Source: Phoronis australis
Lineage: Eukaryota; Phoronida; Phoronidae
Length of the DNA stretch: 64,000 nucleotides
Direction: 5' to 3'
NCBI GenBank assembly: GCA_002633005.1
Contig: NMRA01000277.1
Coordinates: forward strand, 359,363-423,362
Within the stretch, counting starts at the first letter, position 1. Every line of letters starts with the position of its first letter. This document shows positions 48,401 through 60,400 of this stretch, one piece after another. The position numbers and the translations under genes are program-made. The notes beneath the pieces were generated by a model. That model made no database searches and was not told where the DNA came from. It worked only from the letters and a program-made list of their open reading frames with translations.

Positions 48401-51400
48401 CAGCGACAAAACCGTCCGATGTGAGCAACTTGGTTTACATGGTTACGTCTGGGGGCAGATCAATAAAGACAGGAGTTATACCTGGACCGTCATTTCCACA
48501 TCAGCTGTCGATTCCTGTAGTGGCGTCCATGTCGCCATCGGCTCGTTTATTGGTTTATTATGTACATGGAAACGAGGTCGTGTCCGATTCACTTCTGATG
48601 GATATCGCGGATCAATGTGGAAACCAGGTACGGCACGTATTTCCAGTTGGATAAATTTTCAACTTTGTTGGCTGTGTTTACGTTCACTGAAACATTTTAC
48701 TGAATGGATATAAATGTACCATGTTAATGTCTGTGCAACTTGTTGGTAACTTTAAGAGCTAAACGCGTGCTTCCTTAATGGTGCCGCGCGGCAATACGAT
48801 TGTGTACAGTCAAACTGTCTGTCTATTCAAAGGTCGTCGTTTCAACTAACAAGCGGCAGTACAAGCCGAAAGACTTCGTAACTGTCGAAGTGAAAGCTGA
48901 CCCTCATACGAAGGTGGCCATGCTCGCTGTTGACCAAGCTGTCTATCTGATGAACAGCAGGCACAGACTGACACCCAAGAAACTGTTTGACACAATGAAA
49001 TCTTGCGACACTGGCTGTGGAGTAGGCAGTGGTGTAAACAGCGATGACTTATTGCAGGTAACACGTGCTTGTAGGAGTCCAGCGACTCTCTGTCAAATAA
49101 TGGACAAGTGATGCTTCCCAACATCCATATTACCAACCAAATAACTAATTGGGAAACCAAGAAAATAGGTAACCGGCACAATATCAAAGGATAAAAATTC
49201 AAACCCATACAAAACAGTTTTCTGCGACTTTTGTTTTGAATATCATATTCATCCTGCTGAAGGGACCTACAAGTACCTTCGCCATCACAAAACCGAACAC
49301 TCACCTGAGATTATACCTGACAAACATATTACCGAGTAGAGACGATGGTGTACTCAGTTTGGTAGGGCGCACGTTCCACCTACCACTCCTCTGGTAGTGC
49401 CTTGCCTCCTCAACTACTAAATGTTTGAGTGAGTAGTTGGCCTACAGATGGTTTAGCAACTATAACTCAGTTCATTCACAGTTGCTTGAGCCAGCGTGTA
49501 CGGAGGTTGGCCCAATAACTAAATTTTGTAATATAGGACAATTTTCAAGTACTTACATGTATAGAAAAGCACGCACACGTTAAACCATGACATTTCATTT
49601 CAGGGCATGGGTTTAACTGCTTTGTCCAATGCCGATGTCCAGGGTTTCCCTCGCACAGCTTTTGGATGCAGTGACCACCACATTTTACTACGGAAGAAAA
49701 GAAGGGCGTCGCCCATTCCCCGACGGCCATGGATTGGGGGTAGCCCTGATTCGGTTATGACAAACTCTCAGTGTTGTGCTGTGGGCAGGCAACGACGCAG
49801 AGGAACATGCTTGGAGCGCATGGGCAGAGAACTTTTCGGCGTCAGCGCTTCCTGCCGGACGAAGTTTTTGAAGTGTTGCAATGAGGGGCCGCTACGCCCT
49901 CAACCAAATGGACCTGATTTTGACACGATTCAAATAGGTGAGTCAAGTCATAACATGGACGTCGCAGCACTAAAAAAACTGGGTTGCTATAGTATAGCCC
50001 CCCTCCCCCAACCCCCTACGGTACCCCGCCCATTCATAAGCCAAATTAACTCTTTCAACATTCATCCAAATGGAACTTGATTTCAAACATCCAGGCAGCG
50101 CTAAGTAGGTCAAGACAGAATCATAACCTTCTGGATAAATCTTTTCTAAAAAGCAATCGATGAAGTCCATTCGGACCATTGGTTTCTTGGTGTGGAACGC
50201 TAACTCACGGAAGCAGAAAACTCGAGTCACAGGACAAAAATAAAACAATGACTTTCAAAGACGTCACTTTGTCAGATATCAATTTAAAAAATAAATGGCC
50301 AAATAGAATCGTCTGGCAGTATTCAAACCGGCCATTGAGCTGCATAACATTCTTGTTCTGAGAACAATGCATTGAGTATAATTATTTAATTTTCTCACGG
50401 TGAACCACATTTCCCGTCACATTGTACATTTTTCAGCTGGACGCAACCAGCCAACTTCGACCGGTCGCGGGCCAGGTGGCCGCCTTGGGCATGCTGACCC
50501 AGTCACTTATCAATTCGAAGACATCCCAGCTTTAGAAGAAGTAATCGATAAAATCCCAGCTCGCGAAAATTTCGATGAAACCTGGATGTTCACCGAGCTT
50601 GAAGTTGGGTAAGTCTTTGTAGAGCGCTTTGAAGTAACGATTCGCATAGTGTGAAGGTGAGACAATAGAGGTCTCTAACGAAAGGGGAAAAACAGCCACC
50701 GAAGTAGATCATCTTGCCTGAAACGAATTTCAGCATGCACGTGTAAGTTAAGCAACTGCACAAAATGTGTCGCAACTTTCCCGCTGACATGATAGCAAAT
50801 AATTTGCATTCTCATTATGTAGACCAGTAACAAAGAGATTTTAGTCTTCGGTTTGTTTCAATGAAATCGTAGCTGATATCTCAGACTGTTTCGAAACCTG
50901 TCTTTAAATTTGTTGCAGAGCGGACGGCAAAGCCATATACCGGACCACGGCTCCCGACTCCATCACTACATGGGTGATACAAGCGTTTGGAATCAACCAA
51001 AATTCTGGTTTCTGTGTAGCCGAACCGAGCTCTACCAAGGTGTTTACGGAGTTCTTCATACAGCTGTCCTTGCCGTTTTCGGTCATTCGGCAAGAACAAG
51101 TCGAAGTCAGAGCAACGATTTTCAACTACGGTGACAACAACTTAGCTGTGAGTTCAAGTGAATGACTTTGCGACTCGAGATGAGACAAATGAATGTTGAG
51201 GCAGTAGGATAATGCCAACGGTGGTGAAATTGTTGGTTGTGATGAAGGGTACATGTATGATGGTGGTGGTGGTGGTGGTGGTGACGTGATGATGATGATG
51301 AATGGTGGTGTTGATGCTTGTGATGATAAGATGTTGTTTATGTTGTGAGGTTTCACGAGGAATTTTGTCAGAAAACACACCCTTCTTTGGGAAACGGTTG

Positions 51401-54400
51401 GTGAAACTTAACCTTCTGAGAGACACCTCTCATACATGTATAACTCTTTAGTCGGAATCACTGCCATGGGCGGCGCAGCGTTGAAAAAAGTGGGGAGCTA
51501 AAGCCCCTTCAGCCCTTCAGCTCCCCGCTGGTGCACCGCCTATAGACCATGTGCGGCATACATGTAGCCCTCTATGGTGCGCCGCCCATGACTGTATATT
51601 GAGAGCACAGCCGGCAGGAGAAGATCGAAGGACTGTGTCATTGTCGATGACGACCCCTTACGGACAGGGATGAGAATTTTGAGAAGGGTTACTTGCATAT
51701 ATCTCCTTATGAGCGAATAAGTACATGTATATGTAACAATCTTTCAGTGTTTCTTCAGTCAAGGAAGTGTGCCTCTGGATACTCATAATGGCAGGCATGC
51801 ACGGAACTGTTCAAAGTATCACTGATTATTGATGAGGACATTTGCCTTTGGAAATATACACGTGTATATCGTAAAAAGATGATTTGAGGTTAATGCCAAT
51901 TAACATGAATGCACACTGACGTGGCCGTCCGCACGCGAACAAGTGCGGTCGCTTGGTGACATGGTGTCAGTCATGCTGGTGGGACTACTGTATTTGCTGG
52001 GAGGGGTTGCCAACTACTTGACGTCCAAATTGCTCCACGAATGCCGTGTTTGTAGTTGCACGTTGCTGATAGTTCACCAAAAATCTTTTTGTTTTTCAGT
52101 TGGCGGTGTACACTATCGTTGGCCCTGGTTTATGTGCCAAGTCCCGACCAGGCGAGCCGAGCGACAAGATCTTTGCCCGTGTTGAAAGTCATAATTCCAC
52201 ATCGGTGACATTTCCTGTTGTTCCGCTAGATGTCGGTATCCATACGATTGAGCTAATCGCTACATCTCCCCTGCTCGACTACAGTGACAGGATTCTGAAA
52301 TGGCTTAATGTCATCGTAAGTGGACTTTGCAGTTATTCCGTGCTACACTGTAGCTAGTTTTGTCGTACACGATTAGTCACCAATNTCATGTATATGTAAC
52401 AATCTTTCAGTGTTTCTTCAGTCAAGGAAGTGTGCCTCTGGATACTCATAATGGCAGGCATGCACGGAACTGTTCAAAGTATCACTGATTATTGATGAGG
52501 ACATTTGCCTTTGGAAATATACATGTACACGTGTATATCGTAAAAAGATGATTTGAAGTTAAAGCCAATTAACATGAATGCACACTAACGTGGCCGTCCG
52601 CACGCGAACAAGTGCGGTCGCTTGGTGACATGGTGTCAGTCATGCTGGTGGGACTATTGTATTTGCTGGGAGGGGTTGCCAACTACTTGACGTCCAAATT
52701 GCTCCACGAATGCCGTGTTTGTAGTTGCACGTTGCTGATAGTTCACCAAAAATCTTTTTGTTTTTCAGTTGGCGGTGTACACTATCGTTGGCCCTGGTTT
52801 ATGTGCCAAGTCCCGACCAGGCGAGCCGAGCGACAAGATCTTTGCCCGTGTTGAAAGTCATAATTCCACATCGGTGACATTTCCTGTTGTTCCGCTAGAT
52901 GTCGGTATCCATACGATTGAGCTAATCGCTACATCTCCCCTGCTCGACTACAGTGACAGGATTCTGAAATGGCTTAATGTCATCGTAAGTGGACTTTGCA
53001 GTTATTCCGTGCTACACTGTAGCTAGTTTTGTCGTACACGATTAGTCACCAATCTCGCAAAAAATGTTCATTTTGTTTCTCGGAAATTGTGATTTAACAA
53101 CATCTGATCTCTTCTCTGTGGATTTGCGCAGTTGTTTTATGTATCGTATAATTTTTTCTGCCATAAGATCTTGATTCGAGCTATACATGTACGTTGTTTC
53201 AATGTTCCCAATCGTCATGAAGAGTCCCAACGAAAGACTCTCAAAGCGGCGCGTTCATGGACGTAGTAAAAAGTATTCAACGAAAACACTTCGTCGTGTT
53301 CTAAAGTGGACCCTACTCAGTAGGGTGTTTAGAATTTTTGAGGTTGCCGAAGGTTGGTACCTGGTCTTGATCTAGAGGTACAGTGTATATACTTATTAGA
53401 GGTCATTGTGTTAGTATCTTTGAAGTTTTATATTCACCTCTTACGCATTTACAAACAAAATTATTCTCGCAAAAAGAGATGATCACAAAATCGTTTGTAG
53501 CCCGAGGGAGAACCCACTATCGATGTCTTCAACACCATCCTCGACCCCAGTGGAGAAACACTTCTCAGTGATCAGCCAAGCAACGAGCACGTGAACTCCA
53601 GGCGCCAAATGATGTCAGAACTTCCAATACAGAGGGATATAATTGATCTTGTTCCCCCACCCAACGCCGTACCGGATTCCGCCCAGTCAAGCATCAGTGC
53701 CATAGGTTAGTGTTCCTTCATCACTATCGCATTTCTACAGATTTTTTTCCACGATATAAGACCTACAGGTAACCTCGGTAATTAAACCGTTTTGTTTTAT
53801 TTTGTGAGATTACTAATGCCTGTCCCTATGTACATTTTAGATGTTTTTGGAAACAGCCTAGGTGGCAAATTCCTCGAACTCTGTATATGTTATGCACAAT
53901 ATTGAAATATAATATCGCCGTAGCTTTATTTCTTCGTTCTCAGAAGATTGATGTTTCCCTCTGCGTGTACATGTAGTGTCGAAGGTCATATTCATTGCGT
54001 GGCTTGGAAGCTAATTGGACCACTATGTAAAATAAGTCGAAATTTGCTCTTTGGAGGACTTGCTGTCTGAAGTTTGGAACAAACGTGTATGATCTTCTTG
54101 GAATGCACGGGGTGTTGTTTTAAGCAAAGTCGCTGTTTAAATCGAAGCACCTCATAGCAACGCGCCAATCATTGCTGCTTAAAATTTTGCATTGTAATTG
54201 CATTGACCGATAGCGGCTTGACTCGCAGGTACAATGATGGGCTCTGTAGTAACTCACGCCATAGAAGGCGTGCAGGATATGATGGAGTTACCGACGGGCT
54301 GTGGAGAGCAGACGATGATCAAACTAGCACCAACTACATACGCTGCGCTCTACCTCAAGAATACTGGGAAGCTGACGCCAGAACTGCAAGATAAAGCATC

Positions 54401-57400
54401 AGAGTTTATAGCCTCTGGTAGGCAAACCTATACTGAATTCATGTTTGGAATAAACTACCGAACAAACATACAATATACGAACTGTAAAAAGCGTTTTTCA
54501 AGGTATTGATTTGTTTTTCGAATTCATTATTGGATGTTTCATTTATCTGTGAAAGGTTGAGAATGTGACTAGTGTGTTTCGAACGTATCCACGGTTTTCG
54601 GTACACAGTGACGTCTTGATTACACTCCACACACACCAGAAGTATTTTTGCTTAATTTAACTATACATGACTCGTCTATATTTTTTATTGGAATCAGGCC
54701 TCATGTGGCTATTCATTGGACTTTTGCTTAGCATTCAGATAACCCCGCGTTTTCTTGAGACAAGTGTATGATTCATTCTAGGTTACAGCAACGAGCTCTT
54801 GTTCCGAAAAGACAGTGGTGCATTTTCTGTGTTCCAAGAGTATCCACCGGGCACTTGGTAAGATTGACACTTAAAGGTTATCTCCTTCTGTACTTCAAAG
54901 TAAGGATCCAAAAGAAATCTATCAAATTTTCAAGAATTTACAGGAGAGCATATTGAAACATATTTCTTCATTTCCAAATTCTTGGAAAATAGGAGCTAGA
55001 GCAGTGCATTCGCTTAATGTTTTACCACAGTTTACATCGTATTAATTGGAACTGGCATTTCTCTTCAACAAAGAGACAGAACATACATGTACATGTACAG
55101 CACGGTCCATAGGGAAATCACTGCTTTGTCGTTTTCAGGTTGACTGCGTTCGTGAATAAGGTGTTTTCGCAATCTCGTGCGGTTCCTGGCGTTACTATTG
55201 AAGATAGCGTGATTTGTAGCGCCATTTCCTGGTTAGCCACAAAACAGAGGGAGGATGGAAGCTTCATGGAAGATCAACCAGTCATTCACAGACAACTAAC
55301 GGTAAGGAATGTCTCGTGAACTTGTCTTCGTTCAGTTGCTTTCTGCATTTACTGTTTTGTGCTCTTAAAATTATCTAATTACTAGTAAGGGCACTGGTGA
55401 TGGTGTTTGAAAATCTACGTTAGACGTGTTCAAACAACGTTTGCAATAGCGTGACATCTACTGGATTAACACAAAGAAGTGCTAGTGCAGTATTCTGGCC
55501 TGCACAGAAATGACAATCGTGTGCATTTGGTGTGGACATATTTTCAACTTATGCGAGTGTGGCATTTACTTAGGCCCTTTCATTAATTTTCCAGGGCGCG
55601 AGCGCAGAGGACATTTCTCTGGCGGCATCTGTCCTCATATCGCTGGCTGAAAGCGAGCTCCATTGCGAGGGAACTCGAGGTATTGTGATGGAGAACACAG
55701 TATACTATCTAGAAAACAAACTGGACGACCTAAGTGAACCCTATCTGATGTCAATAGTTGCTTATGCGTTGAAAATGGCTGACAGCTCTAGAAGCAGCGA
55801 GGCGTATGTGCGTATGAAATCGTTGGCGCAACTGAATGAAGGTACGTGAATTTTTGCGAGATCATTGCTTGCTCTCAGTTACCTCCGTCTCTTTAATGCT
55901 TAATGTTTTTTCTTTCATGGCACAACTGGGAAAATATTCGTCAATTATTTACTTGCTATGAAAAACGCGTTCTGCTTGCTAGGTAGTTTCAACTGCTATC
56001 TGCTTTGCGGAAAATATAGTACCAGAAAGAAAAAAAAATAATTGCAGGTGGTCTGATACACGTTGTACCAGACATGCGCAGGCCTATCATGTGGGCCCAT
56101 TGCACTGATCACCTGGAAATATTTTTATGCTTTATTAATATATGGTTAAAACCGAGCTGAGGAGCAAGAAACCTGGCACAAGGGTTTAGCAGTGTGACCT
56201 GGTGGGACTTGAACCCACGACCTCGAGCAAAGAAAGCGGGCACTTATCAACCAGGCCACACTGCCTCCTCGTACCAGAAAGACCTCACTAGCGACTTTCT
56301 GTGAAACCTCACCAATACCGAGAGCAGGTTCCGACTGTTAAGGATATTTCCTAGAAAGACCTCCCAGGAATGCTATTTGCTACAGTATTGTCCCAAGAAG
56401 GAAATGACAACACTAGACATAAAATCTTTGCTTCAATAGCTTCCAGTACAAGATGGTGGAGTAGAGGCGAACACGAACATGTGACTGCTGATGACGTGGA
56501 GACGACGTCTTACGCCCTGTTATCGGGACTACTTCACAACGATATGGACTATGTAAAACCGATTGTCAGATGGCTGAATCTGAACCGAGGCTCTCGAGCT
56601 GCCTTCAAATCAACACAGGTTTGCTACATGTACTTGCGTTACGTTCTAGCGATATCTCTTGACTGACGAAACTTTTCTTGTGTTTTTAATTGGTGAATAA
56701 AAAGGAACGAGTATTTTTAAGATTGAAACTTTTGTTGATATTCCTCTTGCCAAAACACTTCCTCAATGTGCCACAAGAAGACTTTGTTCTTCGATCTTGT
56801 CTTCATATTTGTTATTTTTGTACCCAAAACCTTAGTCACGCTTGTCGATTTCGCAGACTTTGGAGTTTTCAAACGTGTCCCAATCTTGTGAGGATTGGTT
56901 TCGAACACTGAGTAATATAGTGTTTCAAAGATTTAAGTGATCCAGTCACATCCGGGCCTGTGTTTCAACGTTAACCATTCTGCTCATCAGGACACTGTCG
57001 TGGCTCTCCAAGCTCTCTCTCAATACAGCAGTAAAATGGAACAAAACAAAGCGATCCAGCTTCACTCCAGAGTGGTCCGTCAGAACGACTCGGTACCAGT
57101 TCTAGAGTTTGATCTCACAGAGGAAAACACAGTCGTCCAAAGGCACGAAGAGGTACTGTGTCAAAATGTGTTCCTTTGCGTCTCACTACGCACTTTCATA
57201 GTTTGGCTACTTGTGTTACGCTAACTGGCTTTCGTTAACCAATTCCAACAAATTGAACCAGGCTTAACTCCAATCCGGAAACACACCATTCAGGGCATTA
57301 ACAAATTAAAATCTTGCCTATTTTCCTTTCGATGGTAGTAAATAATTGCTTCCATGGCAAGAAACATGTTGATAAATGTTTTTTCCCATGCTATAACTTC

Positions 57401-60400
57401 CTAAGCTTTTAGTTTAATAAATTGTCACATGAACTATGCCCGTGTACATTTATTCATCGGATATTTTATTCTTACATAAATTTTGGATTTTTTTCTGCAA
57501 GTTTAGTGATCGTCTTTTTCTCTTAGTTTAAATGTCGTTTTGTGAGAATAAATACAACCCAATAAATAAATTACATATCAATTCCATATTCAGTTGTTAT
57601 GCATCTTAACTTTTGTATTCAGTTCATCCGTTTCAGCTAAGCGTCATTCTTTGTCCTTATTTACATTCCGCAGCTTCCGCATGGTCTGCAGTACCACGTT
57701 TTAACTCAAGGTATCGGCACTGGGCAATTGACAGCTGAACTGCAGTACAACGTTTTCACGAACTCCACCTTGTGTCGCTTCGAAACTAGCGTGACTGTTG
57801 AAGAGCTAAAGATACCGCGTGACATTCGTAAAATACCAAAGTGAGTGTTTTCTTTCAGAACCATAAGTGTACATGTATGAGGTATCATACTGCACACCTG
57901 TATGCTGTCGTTGATGCCCTATTCACATTGAGAACAACTCCCAATGCGTTCCACTGGTAGACCAAAAGCTATGATGGTCTACTGCCAACACCGCTAGTTA
58001 GCTGGGTCAACGGGACTTATTGTGCCTATTTGTCTTCAGAAGCAAACAAATAATTCAAGCAACGATTAATTTGGGACCACTTTACAGCAGAAAATTGCCA
58101 AGTTATTTCTAACAGAATTGGGTTTCATAGCATACCAATCAGTTTCGAAGATCTAAATTTTGTCGACTTAGAAGGGATAAATTTGGTTCTGTTCTTTGAT
58201 CCATTCAAACAGTTATTTAACTCTTTCAGTTATGAAGACGAAGACTTCACGTGCCCTGGCGCAAGCAGTGAGTTGCTCCCTGGTGCCGTGGCCCGTATTG
58301 CATATAGACCTCCTCCGCTTCCTCGCAGATTTTCCCGCTTTCGCTCTCAATCGCGCTTCGGGGGATTCCGCCTGCCATCTAGAAGCCGCCTCTTAAACCA
58401 ACCGTTTATCGATCAACCGGAACCTGCGGGCGAGATTCTGACTGAGGCAGAACTTGCCCCTCGCCTCGCCCTCATGTCTGCACGGTCGGGCAGGAGTGCC
58501 ATCAGTATTTCTAAGCTACGAGTTTGCACGAAGTAAGTGGGAGCATTTTATCAACTACAGTACAACCTGCTCTGGTGCAAGTGACCCATAGTCACTGTCT
58601 TTGCACTCCAAGCTGCATTGGTGGAACTCTTTCGTATAAACAAACTTAGGCTCCTAGAGAAATCACTTACTGTTTTGCAAGATAATATGTAGTGCAGGTT
58701 TTCACCCGCTAAATTCAGATATACCGTAAGTCGATTGAAAGGCGAACAGTGAACTTTGGGTTAAAATCGTAAAACAGAAATTGCGATTCTGCCACGTAAG
58801 GATGACGTCATTACGAAAATGAAATTTACGATCAATTTAAAGTAAACCATACATGTAATTGCAGGTTCTTGGCAAGTCGTGATACCGGAATGTCGATCGT
58901 AGAAGTTGGTCTTTTCAGTGGCTATGAGCCAGTCAACGCTTCATTAGCTCACTTGGTATGTTATTTGTTATCTCAAATCGCTAAGTAGATTGTGATGGTT
59001 CCAAAACTAATGGTGCGCAACTTTGCCTGAGGAATTCTTGCCTTCTAATGCCAGCTTCATAGACAAAAGCGAGTCTTCAAGGAGGCAATTGTAGTTGGCA
59101 GTGGATTATCGAGGTTATTACTTTCTTTAAATATGCTAATACAAGTGCATTATCTTAGAAAATGGTATTTTGGACAAAAGTACGTGTGTGATCATGTTTA
59201 CTGTGACGTAACTCAACTGCCTAATGTCTATCCTCCTCTATTCAACAACTGAAGCCGTTTAGTATTGGCGGGATTGAATAATCAGAAAATGGAATTTAAT
59301 TTTCAGAAAGAATGCAACTCCACATCTTTCGTCATGAACTACGAGATAACTACGAGGACTGTTGTGTTCTATTTGTCTAAGGTAAGATTTGTGAATGACG
59401 GAGGCATACACACCTACAGCTTGCACAAGTACGTGTGCATTGTTACGGACTGCCAATGTTGCCAATCTGAAAGGATTTGCCTTCGACGGTAGGAGTCTGA
59501 GTTTAATCTAATCAAATCAGTGGGGAGGCCGCGGAAAGGGATTATTGTTCGTGACGGGTCATATGCGGGGAATCGGGGCCGACCGGGGCAGGGCATTTCA
59601 ACGTTAACTAATCAGATGGGGCACCGAAAGACCTGCTGAAGAAAATGTGGGCATCGGTTTGTATCAGTAATCTGAATAAAAGTGTGTCTGTTGTCATGTT
59701 GTAACTTTGTTTTTTAACGTTTTGACTAGACATACCTGTACGTCTACGTGCATATATTGACCGACAGATTTCGTTTCCAGATTCCGCACGACAACGAAGT
59801 TTGCCTGGAGTTTTTCATCCAACAACTCTACCGGGTGGGCAACACTCAACCTGTTGCCGTGAACGTTAAGGACTACTACCATCCAAGTAAATAAACTTTA
59901 AAAAAGAATTATACTACTTATTCAGGTCTCAATAACGACATTAGATCTGATGTATGTTCCGCAGGCGCCAGACGTCCGGAAGAGAGCACATCTAGTGTGA
60001 CCCCCTGTTTCGCTTAAAGCTTGGCGATATCTCGCGAAGACGTGCGGGGTCTTACTTTTTTCGCGAATGTCTACGGAACGCACGTATACCTTCGGTCATC
60101 CAGACCTGCATGCGCCTTCAAAAGGGTCCCTACTCACCCACTAGACTAAAGTCTTACCAGATCGCATGCTCCGCTTGGACTGCAAAGCAGTAGATCACGC
60201 GAAAATCTCGCCAGACTTGCAAGGTACCGTAGCCTTCAGCATGCCCGCGGCAACTCCTTGAACTTATATTAGAAAAGGTTTTGATCGTTGTGGACCCACC
60301 TACAAAAGATATTTGAGTTTGCATTCATGTGCGTGTTGTAATTTTAAAACTCATGGGGTGAACTGCAGCATAATTTGCGTCCTCGGCAACTTTTTAATAT

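Larger units (their letters stand above)
51724..53053 (+). repeat. Near-identical 0.66-kb direct duplication spanning an exon, joined at an N
   Basis: 51724-52384 and 52387-53053 differ by only a few substitutions and a 6-bp ACATGT-type insertion. The only N in this part of the sequence (52385) sits precisely at the junction. Each copy contains the same intact 216-nt exon with splice sites (52100-52315 and 52769-52984). See findings for the artefact reading. Confidence 0.95.

Noticed and set aside
48846-49304. Minus-strand frame of 152 codons over complement exon 12
   Set aside because: Shadow of the coding exon on the opposite strand; the plus strand has the conserved MG sequence AVDQAVYLM and good splice sites.
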